From: Pyricularia pennisetigena
Lineage: Eukaryota; Ascomycota; Sordariomycetes; Magnaporthales; Pyriculariaceae
Direction of reading: 5' to 3'
DNA length: 64,000 nucleotides
Assembly: GCF_004337985.1 (NCBI RefSeq)
Contig: NC_043741.1
Span: forward strand, 4,378,140-4,442,139
The notes under the pieces were generated by a model. It saw only the letters and a list, made by a program, of their open reading frames with translations. It searched no databases and was not told the origin of the DNA. Position numbers and translations under genes: made by a program. This document shows positions 55,501-64,000 of the stretch, piece by piece (the stretch's first letter is position 1; each line of letters begins with the position of its first letter).

Positions 55501-58463
55501 CCTTTCGCCTACGGATGATGGTGCAAGACAGCACATGGATCTCGACAAAATACACGTTCCCAAAAGTCTCAGCACCCCAGGCACGCGCTTCTTACATCAT
55601 GGTCATTCAGCAACTGCAGCTATGCAAGCTGTTGCCGCGTATGCTGCACATCCTGGTCAACTCCATGACCAGCGATCAGGCCACCGTAAAAAGCAAGAGT
55701 CTCAGGAGCATCAACCAGGTCATTGAGACAGACCCGACGCTCCTGGACGGTGAATCGCCGGTGGTGCGCATGATTCTTTTCAATCTAGAAGATGGCTCCC
55801 CGCAGGTGCGGGATTCTGCTCTCGCTCTCATTGGAAAGTGCATCGCACTCCGCCCCAGCATGGAGACTGAGATGGCGGCACATGTTGTGGACCGATTCCA
55901 AGACAATGGTCTCGGTGTACGCAAGCGAGCAATGAAACTTGCCAAAGATATCTACCTTCGACGGACTGATGGCAGGATCCGCAGTCAAATTTCAAGTGCA
56001 CTGCTCTTCCGTGTCGCTATGGATCAGGACGAAGGAATTCGGGACCTGGCCCGGCAGACGATCGAGGAGACGTGGATTTTTCCCTTTTACAATACAGAAT
56101 CCACTGCGGAAGACAAGACCTCACTAGCAGAACACATCTCGTTGATGGTGACCACTATCAGGTCACACAATGCTGCCGGCAGGAGCCTAGAGACGGTCCT
56201 TCGCACAGTTCTATCCCCTGGGTATAAAACAGTTACACAGAACTCCAAGGCATGTCGTAAGCTGGTGGCAGGCATGTTTGATTTGGTCGCAATAGCAGGA
56301 GCTGGCTCTGGGGACTCTGCAGGGCCTGCGGCTAAGGAGATCCTCCAAGTCCTCGTGATATTTGCCGGTGCAAACCCCAGTCTCTTTGATTTTGAGCAGA
56401 TCAGGCTCCTCAAACCACATGTCACGACGATCGCGAAGAACATGTCTGCCGAAGACATGGCGCTGGCTCGACCGGTGATTGGGATTTATCGGAAGGTTCT
56501 ACCTCAGCTGTCTGCTCAACATCATGCACATTTTCTCGAAGAGATTCGCGCAAAACTTTTACCGGCCGTGGCTTCGATCGAGGGCAACGACCTGCTGGAT
56601 GATGTGATAGCGTGCATATGGATCATCAGTGTCGTCACCGGCGTCTCAAAACAGCTAGCGGCGCTGGCCATTTCGGCGCTGGCAGGGCTCAGGGCCCTCC
56701 AAAAAACCACCACCTTTGCGTTGGGTCCCCTTAGTAAAACACAGCGTTACGCGCAGATTCTAGGGCTAATCGGCAAGCACTGCGACCTCGACCCGCACAG
56801 AGAGCTGTTCAAGGCTAAACTTGGAGACTTCAAGGGGTCAACCTCAAAGGTCATGGTCGATATCATCATACCGTTTACGAAGAGTGGCAAGCCCAAAGAG
56901 GTCCGCACTTTCGCTCTTAATGCGATTGGCAAGATCTGCCAGAATCATCCGCGCAACTACGTCAGCGCCAACGTTTACCAGGCCTTCCAGCAAGCTTTCG
57001 ACGAACGTGAACCGGAGCTCGAACAGATCGTTATGACATCCTTGCGTGAATTCCTGATCAAAGAGGAGCGCCGCTCGGAGCAGGCTTCGCAGGACGAGAA
57101 GGCATCTGGTGTCAAAAAGGGCGGAGTAAGCAAGAAGGAGCTCACGACTATGGGCGGTACAAACTATGATGATGTGGCAAGCGCGACAACGCAACGGTTT
57201 TTGAAAGACCTCACCCGCATAGCTTTGGCAACCATCGACTCCCAGGCCTTCCTGGCCGTTGAGGTCCTTTCCAGTATCACTCGGCAGGGTTTGGTCCACC
57301 CGAAAGAGACAGGCGTTACCATGATGACTTTGGAGACGTGCCCAAGGAGCGACATCTCGGACCTGGCCTACCAGGCCCACAAGCTTCTGCACGAGAAGCA
57401 CGAGTCCGTACTGGAACGCGAATATGCCAAAGCTCTTCAGTCAGTCTTCCAGTACCAGCGAGACAAAATCAAAGACGCGAGAGGTGCCTTGCACGTCAAG
57501 GACGAAACTTTTGTATCCAAGATGCATCTCATGATGGAGTTGCTTGGAATCAGCAAGACCAAGAACCGTCAGGGCTTCCTCAAGAAACTATGTTCGCTGA
57601 TCGACTTTGACCCAGCAAAGCTCAACGTCGACGATGGACAGCCCCTGCCCAACCATGTCGAGTTTTCCAGGTTTCTCGTGGAAAACCTTGCCTTCTTTGA
57701 TTACGCCACCGTTGGTGAGCTTCAGCTTGCCATCAACTCACTCGAAAGACTCGTTACCGGAAGAGGAGCCGACATTGCGCAGTCGATAGAGTCTGAAGTA
57801 TTTCAGCTTCGCATAGATGATACAGGACCCAAGAGGGACGATGCTGCCGCGCCCCTAGGAGGCTTTACTGACGTCAATGACGGGTCTGGGGCTCCTCGTA
57901 CGTCATCTTTTGCAGCGCCGGTTGATCTTGCCCGCCTACGACGACTCACCGCGGGATCAATGATCCTTACGGCAGCCTGGGAGACACGGACATACCTCCG
58001 CCGCCAGTACGGGCTCAGGGCAGAACGCCGGCCGTCGGAGGGCAAGGGCAAGCCTCTGGCGAAGGACCTGAGCAAGACTCCAACAAGGGTGCAGACTGTG
58101 ACGGGAAACAAGCTGTGGGAGGATTTTGACCTGACAATGTCTGCCCTGTCCTCGCAGGAACAAATGATGGCTCAGTGCCGCAGGTTTGTGGAGCTTCTCA
58201 ATGTGGACAGCGACTTCAAGGTCGCAGACAACGATGATGACGACGAGATGATGAATGGCGATGGGCCGGCAACGCCCAGTGCCGATGAGGATGAGGACGA
58301 TGACGCACCAGACAGCGGCGCTCGTGGACGGAAGCGCAAGGCGCCCGGCACTCCGGGTCGTAAGAAACGTCCTCGGTCAACCTCGCAACCCCGGAAGCGC
58401 GGCCGCCCCCGCAAGAATCCTCTGCCGGTGGCGAGAGACGGGGGAGACGGAGACTTGTGGTGA
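52532..58463 (+). CDS. SCC2: Sister chromatid cohesion protein 2 (cohesin loader, Nipped-B/Mis4 family)
   Basis: The protein has 1932 residues in three exons: 52532-52700, 52773-52956 and 53018-58463 (..FYSG|IVPNPTLG.., ..VTKPF|TFLQGPKT..). The N-terminal 400 residues are mostly disordered and would hold the Scc4-binding part. The rest is HEAT-repeat. Family blocks include ILEYLESRVKTDPHLQSAIS, IVAQWAQLLATVGSELMD, RASYIMVIQQLQLCKLLPRM, KSKSLRSINQVIETDPTLLD, VRMILFNLEDGSPQVRDSAL, DRFQDNGLGVRKRAMKLAKD and AMDQDEGIRDLARQTIEETW. With Scc4 it loads cohesin onto DNA. The C-terminus is acidic, then very basic, ending RKKRPRSTSQPRKRGRPRKN, which contains an AT-hook core (RGRPRK). Exon 3 starts after a CCTCCAG acceptor; nearer AG dinucleotides break the frame. 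Confidence 0.93.
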
Positions 58464-58759
58464 TGCGACGCGCTATCAAGTGGGCAAGTGGGCGTAGAGG
58501 GCACCACCGGCGGCCTTCCATACGTCGATTCGAGATTCAGACAAGTCCACACGGCAGAAACCTCGACCTCCTAGCTCTTTTCGCAACTTTGCATCCGTGT
58601 GAACAGGCAACTGTTTTTTTTCTTTTTTATCTTGCTTTTATTTGTTCACATTCGGCATTCTGGGGGCGCGTTTCATCACGAACATCATAGCTGGCGTTGA
58701 AGGGCGCATGGAATGGCACATCAGCATGTAAACATGAGAAAATGCCAAAGAGTCCTTTT

Positions 58760-58802
<43 letters not shown>

Positions 58803-59257
58803 NNNNNNNNNNNNNNNNNNNNNNNNNNNNNNNNNNNNNNNNTTGGTGGCGGCGTTGGTGTTTCTATATACCTATTTGCAGATGCCATTTGTGCTTCCGA
58901 TACGCATAAAAAAAAAGATACGTACAATGATACCTTGCTAGATAATACAGAATAAGAAGGGATGTCAGGCATCCGATTTTGATCTCAGGTTAAGATGCCA
59001 ACGATAGTGCCGCGTCTTAGGATACGGCTGTTCGCATCGTTCCGTGATATGAGTAAATCTCGATGTTAGTCAACAAAGATGGTGCCTAAGAGCTCTACAT
59101 TCCAGACGTCTTGTGTGACATGTATAGGGCATGAGCCTAAGTTCTGTCTCATATAGAATACGAAGAAAGTCCCAAAGTAAAATACGGAAAGAAGCGCCCT
59201 TGTACTAAACAAATTCCACCAGCGCGATAATACATATACTGCCTATTACTTGCTCGG
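58464..59257. other. Intergenic, convergent 3' ends, with assembly gap
   Basis: Between SCC2 and the lipase-like gene. Includes a 42-nt T run (58761-58802) directly followed by the gap. No gene seen. Confidence 0.5.
58803..58842. other. Assembly gap, 40 N, next to a T run
   Basis: 40 consecutive N immediately after a T42 run. It interrupts no proposed exon. Confidence 0.98.
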
Positions 59258-62200
59258 TTACTGAGTGGCGGATGCAGGCTTACCGGCATTACTTTGTGCC
59301 ACTTTGGTTTGCGCGGCAGCCCTGCTTCCAGTCTCGAAGGAATCACTGCCAGACTGCGGAGGCAAGGCTTGAGTCCGCGGGGACATGGCCCTGTTCCTGG
59401 TCGGTCCCTTGCCGACAATCTTCTCAGTCCAGTTCCAGCCAGCCCCGGGTGCTTTCGCAGTGCTGTTGCCCTCGATGTCACCAGAGTCACCAGAACCAGA
59501 AGCGACGTTCTTCAATGTGCCTTTCCTGAACAATCCCTGTCCAAGGAATCCGTTGGTAGCACCAATCTCGAGTTCGCTGTCATCATCACTGTCGGCCCAG
59601 TCTCTGTCGCTCCACGTCATGGAGTCTATCCGGTCGTAAGCTGGCCTTGCCGACTCGTCCCCAGCTTTACGGCTGCCTGGGCTTGTGCCACCGTTACTGC
59701 TACTGCTGCTCCCACTTCCTTGTCTCATCAAGGGGATGCTGTTGGATTTTCTGGGCGGGGTATTCGGCAGTTCAGAGACCTTGTCCGTGGCCTCACGCCT
59801 CTCACTTGGAGTTCGATCTAGGTCTGGAGCTGACACAGACCCGGGGTCGAGTTTTCCACGATCGCCACCATGCGCAGCGCTCGCTTTGCTAGTTGTCCGC
59901 TGGTCCGAATCTGTCCCGGATGTTGCAGAGTGGGTTGACCTATCGATTTGTGCAGTCTCGGGCTGCTGCTTTGTTTCCCTGCCATGGCTATCTGGGTTCA
60001 GACCAACATCCTTGGCTCGTTCCGTACCCGCCTCGGCGCTGTCAGGTTTGCGTGCAACAGCCGAGTCACTGAAGTGCGCTTCCACGAGATGCTGGATTAC
60101 GGGCCATCCAAAGGCGTTGGCAAACTTGCGCCGTACGATGATGTTGTTGTGCGCATCCGGTTCCAACTTGACCAGAACCTTGCGCCAGGAAAGACCTCGG
60201 TGGTAAGCCCTGGCAATCTTCTCTTCGACGCGCATTCCCGCGCTATCGATTACCTCATCAGACCCCTTGTTAGGGTTAGTGTTGGCTGTGTCATCGTAGT
60301 CATTGGTTGACGACCCCAGGGAGCCCTTGCGCGAGTGGCTAGTTGGCGATGCAATTGGGGATGACAGCGGGCTCTTGGATGAGGCAGAAGCCCCAGTCTC
60401 TGCAGAATCAACTCGGGCGGGTCCTTTCTTACGGCGACTGGATGAAGACGATGGTCGCTTCTTCAGTGGCGGGGGCGGTATGTCGCTAGGATGGTATACA
60501 CGGTCGTGGAAGATGGTGCGAGGGCGTTTCGAAGGATCAATCAGGTACTCGACAGAAGGCAGTTTGGGATTAAGGAGGTCGCCTGCCGCTTCGAACAGAG
60601 TTGTTCTCGGCGGCGCCGCCATACCGTCATCTCCCTCGTGGCTGAGCTCGTGCCCAGTCGTAACTCTCGAAGTTGAGGATGATGCCGAGCTCGTAGATTC
60701 GCCGTCCTTGCCCAGGGTCTGACTCCGTTTGAGTATCTTGGTCTGCTTGTGGTTGGGCGGCGAGGGTTTTGGAGGCTCGTGGTTTCGGAAGAGGTTGAAG
60801 AAGCCGGTGAATGGGTTGGCGGCCGTCATCGAGCCTGATGTCATGCCGGCCCATGAGGTCGTCGGGACAGACCTGATGCTTTGTCTATCGTCTTCCAGGA
60901 TAGCATTTCCAGACGGCTGGGGCACCTCGTGTGAATTATGTGCAAGAGGCGTCAAAGCTCCATCCTCGCACGGAGAGCCTGTCCCACCGGGATCAACCGT
61001 GAGATCTGAGTTGCCCTTTTCTCCCTTCCCCTCTTTTTTCTTGGGCTTCTTCTCATCATTTTCGTCGTCTTCATCTTCAGAGGTACTGACGGGCCATGAC
61101 GCTGACCTCGGGGACGTTACATTGGCGCCCATTAGCTCCGACCAGCCAAAGCCCACGACGGTCTCCACGAGGCCAGCCTCGCGGCGTGCCTTCTCCACAC
61201 GTCCAATTCCTTGCCAGTCTAAAAACAACAGACAGCTGGTCCGGAGCGGCACGATTCCGTCGTTGACGACATTTGAGTATAGGGTCCGGTTCCGAAAGGC
61301 CTTTAGCGCAACGTGCGCCGGTCCCGTGGGAAGGATACGGAGCAACGGTTTTGATTCCTCCGTCTCACCGAGCAGTTTCTTGTGTGCGTTCTCTCCAAGG
61401 TTGCTGACTATCGCGCTCCAGCCGCTTCGCGCGATCGTTGGGGCTCTCCAGGTAAGGCCAAGGTCCTGACCTGTGCGACCTACCAAGCCAAAATCAAGTG
61501 CGAATTTCAGGTAGAGTGGGTTCTCATGGTTCAAACCTAGTAGGGGTGAAGCCAGGGCAATGAAGTTTATGGGCTCGATGAGGGTGAAGAATTGGGGCGA
61601 GTGCTTTTGGATGTAGGCTATAGCGTACATTTGCACAAGACCGCCAAGAGAATGACCAATAAAGCTGATCTTGGTGATGCGGTGGGCCCGCAGATCATCT
61701 TCCTTGGGTTCTTTGCGAATGCTGCTGTGCTTGTGAGCCGCTGTACCGCCACTGGCGACGTTCGCCAGAGATGCGGGCAGGTACGGCTGGTCTGGATAAG
61801 TCATGGAGAGCACATATCGGGCAAGTCGTTTGCCCAGGTACTTGATACCGCGTTCTGTACGGGTTGCGTTGCCAGAAAAGCCTCGCACGACCACCTCTTC
61901 ATCGTCTTCAACCACCTCATCTTCAGAGGCGTCAGAGGTTTCGGCTTTGGCAGAAGTTTGGTGGCTCTTGTCGGCTTGATTTAATGGTGCCGGAGTGTCC
62001 ACACCAGAGACATTTTTCCTTCTGCTAGCGCTGCCACCATCTTCATTCGATGCTGTTTCGCCCTGGCTCTTCCCTTTCGCCTTGTCTCTTTCCTGCTTTT
62101 CCCTGGACTCTCTTGCCCGCCTTTGTTTGGCATCAATCTTGGCTTGCTTGACGCCGGCATCTATGCTTTCTTTGAGGTACAGCATATCTGATCCCAAATT

Positions 62201-63181
62201 ACTATGAAGTCCATGAGTCAGAACAACAAGGTGGACCTTCTGGCGCCTGTCAGGCTCCTTCTTTCTATTACTCTCGTCATGGCAAGCATCCGCTGGTGCA
62301 GCTGAGCTGGTGGCACGGTCACTTGAAGGGGTATCTGAGGCTTCTGACTGTGTTATTTCAGTTCCCGTCGTCTCCGACTTTTGCTGTGTTGACGCCACAA
62401 CTTTGTCTTTTAGTTTGCTAGGCTCGTCAAGAACTGCCAGCTTTGGCGTGTCCCACAGAGCAGCAGTGTCCTCAACTTTGATGAAGATTGCGCTTGAGAA
62501 TACACCTTTTTGTGGCCTTTGAATATTTTGTGACGGTTCGTCGCTTGGCGAAGGAGGCGGCGGCGGCGGCTGGAAGTCGCTGATCTTTCCAGGCTGCGGC
62601 AGCTGGACTTGGGAACCTCCAATGACAGAGACGCCTGGAATGCCCAGATGAAGAGACTTCTCGTCCCGAGCCAGTAGGATCTCGTAGTGAACGGCAGCCG
62701 AGGTTGAGAATATCACCTGGCTCGTGACTTCAATGATCCATGACACCGAGCCTGGCGGTTGCGTTTCAAGGTCCGTGCCGGGCGGGACGCCAGGCGAGGT
62801 GGGATTTGTCGGAGTTGAGCTTCCGCCAAAATAGCCCTTGGTCACGTTGGAACCGGCAGACTGGCGAATGTTATCTGGGACTAGCAGGCGGCAGGCCCAG
62901 GAGCCGCCGGCCTTGAGCATGGGCTCGAACTCGGGAACGCCATAGCGACGGGGGTGGGCGAACTTCTTGTTTGGATCGTAGTGCGACGGGTATGCGGCGA
63001 CGCAGAGAGTGTAGGGCCCGTGAACAAAGGCGGCGCGCAAGGCGGTGGAGGACGAGTTCCTGATTCGCAGGTGTAAACACTCGGGCGACGGGAGGATGCG
63101 ATCGTTGGAGGGAGTGTAGGTAACCGTGTAGCGCACAACCTCGCCTATCTTGACGCTTCCGATCTGATGTAGGAGCAGCAT
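59258..63181 (-). CDS. ROG1-like lipase/serine esterase (DUF676 family), 1307 residues
   Basis: This is a single-exon protein of 1307 residues from the ATG at 63181. The N-terminal 220 residues form the conserved region seen ahead of the hydrolase in fungal ROG1-like proteins (IGSVKIGEVVRYTVTYTPSN; ALRAAFVHGPYTLCVAAYP). The alpha/beta-hydrolase begins near 318 with HLVVLTHGLHSNLGSDMLYL. The nucleophile elbow is ISFIGHSLGGLVQMYAIAYI at about 506-525. A candidate acid residue lies in VVNDGIVPLRTS near 645. The candidate His is in KLEPDAHNNIIVRRKFANAF near 1010. Long polar, charged insertions occupy about 365-460 and 700-890, and the last 270 residues are also disordered. The triad assignment is by motif order, not alignment. 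Yeast relatives (Rog1, Lpl1, YDR444W) are lipid-acting hydrolases of about 450-690 residues. Confidence 0.88.
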   Translation of the reverse strand: MLLLHQIGSVKIGEVVRYTVTYTPSNDRILPSPECLHLRIRNSSSTALRAAFVHGPYTLCVAAYPSHYDPNKKFAHPRRYGVPEFEPMLKAGGSWACRLLVPDNIRQSAGSNVTKGYFGGSSTPTNPTSPGVPPGTDLETQPPGSVSWIIEVTSQVIFSTSAAVHYEILLARDEKSLHLGIPGVSVIGGSQVQLPQPGKISDFQPPPPPPSPSDEPSQNIQRPQKGVFSSAIFIKVEDTAALWDTPKLAVLDEPSKLKDKVVASTQQKSETTGTEITQSEASDTPSSDRATSSAAPADACHDESNRKKEPDRRQKVHLVVLTHGLHSNLGSDMLYLKESIDAGVKQAKIDAKQRRARESREKQERDKAKGKSQGETASNEDGGSASRRKNVSGVDTPAPLNQADKSHQTSAKAETSDASEDEVVEDDEEVVVRGFSGNATRTERGIKYLGKRLARYVLSMTYPDQPYLPASLANVASGGTAAHKHSSIRKEPKEDDLRAHRITKISFIGHSLGGLVQMYAIAYIQKHSPQFFTLIEPINFIALASPLLGLNHENPLYLKFALDFGLVGRTGQDLGLTWRAPTIARSGWSAIVSNLGENAHKKLLGETEESKPLLRILPTGPAHVALKAFRNRTLYSNVVNDGIVPLRTSCLLFLDWQGIGRVEKARREAGLVETVVGFGWSELMGANVTSPRSASWPVSTSEDEDDENDEKKPKKKEGKGEKGNSDLTVDPGGTGSPCEDGALTPLAHNSHEVPQPSGNAILEDDRQSIRSVPTTSWAGMTSGSMTAANPFTGFFNLFRNHEPPKPSPPNHKQTKILKRSQTLGKDGESTSSASSSTSRVTTGHELSHEGDDGMAAPPRTTLFEAAGDLLNPKLPSVEYLIDPSKRPRTIFHDRVYHPSDIPPPPLKKRPSSSSSRRKKGPARVDSAETGASASSKSPLSSPIASPTSHSRKGSLGSSTNDYDDTANTNPNKGSDEVIDSAGMRVEEKIARAYHRGLSWRKVLVKLEPDAHNNIIVRRKFANAFGWPVIQHLVEAHFSDSAVARKPDSAEAGTERAKDVGLNPDSHGRETKQQPETAQIDRSTHSATSGTDSDQRTTSKASAAHGGDRGKLDPGSVSAPDLDRTPSERREATDKVSELPNTPPRKSNSIPLMRQGSGSSSSSNGGTSPGSRKAGDESARPAYDRIDSMTWSDRDWADSDDDSELEIGATNGFLGQGLFRKGTLKNVASGSGDSGDIEGNSTAKAPGAGWNWTEKIVGKGPTRNRAMSPRTQALPPQSGSDSFETGSRAAAQTKVAQSNAGKPASATQ

Positions 63182-64000
63182 AGTATGTTGTGGATCAACA
63201 GGGCTGTTTGAATCGAATCTTTGTCGTAGGCTTGGCCTCGTGGCTTTTGCTTGGACAGCTCGACTTGGCGGTCGGGGCCGATGTGGGCGTTAGGTGCGGG
63301 CGTCCCGGCAAACAGCGGGAATGGCGGCAACGACCGATCGAGCCCAGCGGCAAAAGAAGGTGCGCAACGCAACCCCTAGTAATTGCCGCCGGCGGAGAGG
63401 GGAGGTGCTTTTTTTAAAAGACGGTGCTTTTTTTTTTGTTGTTGATTTTGTTAAGTTTGCCCCATAAATGCAATGCTTTTTTTTTCGTGATTGATTGTTT
63501 TGCGAAATGTTTCTCAAGACGGCCTCAGGTTCTGTCGTTCACGCGCTTCTTTCAATCAACCCAACCAAGCGGCGCAGCAGGTGATATTAACGAGTTTGCG
63601 AATCGTGGTCTCGTGGTTCCTTCCTCTCCCTCCTTTTCGTCAGGGCGGCCGGAGTGGGAGCGCTGATGTCACTTTCAGAGCTACGACAGGGGTTACAATG
63701 CCTGTTGGCACCTACCCTTGACAAGGTTAGGTAGGGTAGGGGCCAGTAGATTTTTATTGTTTGTATGGCTGCCGAGGCAGGTCCTTTCTTTCGGTGTCGA
63801 AGTTTAAACCGCCACTTTATCCTACCTAGGTAAGGGGGGCTAGCTACCTTGCCTGCATGTTACGTACATGCTTTGATACTCTAAATTTTAAGTAAGTTAA
63901 ATATATGGCAGAAACATACCTGGGCATACATCGCAGCGCGCACGGGATTAGATTAAAAAAGCCAATCCATCCTCCCCAGCAAGCGGTGAGATCAGACGAT
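63182..64000. promoter_or_regulatory. Upstream region of the lipase-like gene, right edge
   Basis: About 820 bp. Contains T runs near 63428-63438 and 63478-63485, GGTTAGGTAGGGTAGG near 63724, and CCTACCTAGGTAAGG near 63822. No gene is supported, though one could start beyond the edge. Confidence 0.4.

Noticed and set aside
60262..60282. Telomere-like GTTAGGGTTAG string, with another near 33866
   Set aside because: Too short and single; the first is coding for NPNKG in the lipase-like protein. No tandem array.

Overview
This window is nuclear DNA from a filamentous ascomycete, almost certainly a Sordariomycete. The signs are compact single-copy genes with short GT-AG introns (about 60-170 nt), branch-point-like CTAAC/CTGAC motifs, intergenic TACCTAGGTA-type motifs, and a gene repertoire typical of the Pezizomycotina (quinate repressor, Zn2Cys6 factor, peroxisomal carnitine acetyltransferase with an SKL tail). 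A relative of the Magnaporthales fits, but that is only an inference. Two runs of N (41716-41850 and 58803-58842) abut A/T homopolymers, so this is a draft scaffold.

Layout. 1-5.4 kb: ATP synthase subunit k (minus) divergent from an MTP18-like mitochondrial protein (plus), then a CUZ1-like AN1 zinc-finger protein (minus). 5.4-12.5 kb: BCP1 (plus), chorismate mutase ARO7 (minus), mitochondrial division protein MDV1 (plus) and NAD-isocitrate dehydrogenase IDH2 (minus). 13.9-23 kb: a nine-exon aldo/keto reductase (plus), an unrecognised protein (minus), the quinate repressor QutR (minus) and a short Zn2Cys6 protein (plus). 23.6-33.6 kb: mismatch-repair PMS1 (plus), an unrecognised membrane protein (minus), adrenodoxin reductase ARH1 (plus) and ETF-alpha (minus). 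34-47 kb: RSC8/SWI3 (plus), carnitine acetyltransferase (plus), cyclase-associated protein SRV2 (minus) and a flavocytochrome b2-type dehydrogenase (plus). 48-63.2 kb: an unusual Rab GTPase (plus), deoxyhypusine hydroxylase LIA1 (plus), cohesin loader SCC2 (plus) and a very long ROG1-like lipase (minus).

How the genes relate. There is no biosynthetic cluster, transposon, CRISPR array, tRNA or rRNA that I can support. A loose theme is mitochondria and acetyl/electron flow: ATP19, MTP18, MDV1, IDH2, ARH1 and ETFA, with carnitine acetyltransferase and a lactate-type dehydrogenase. Most neighbours are arranged as divergent or convergent pairs.

All exon structures were built by hand from splice signals, reading-frame closure and family resemblance. 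Every proposed multi-exon CDS sums to a whole number of codons. The most noteworthy local observations are a 4-nt microexon in the aldo/keto reductase, a GC-AG intron in LIA1, a 76-residue three-exon ATP19 gene, candidate alternative first exons in the carnitine acetyltransferase, a QutR/Zn2Cys6 divergent pair with no quinate catabolic genes beside it, and paired palindromes in the ATP19/MTP18 promoter. I did not find a convincing new multi-gene system.
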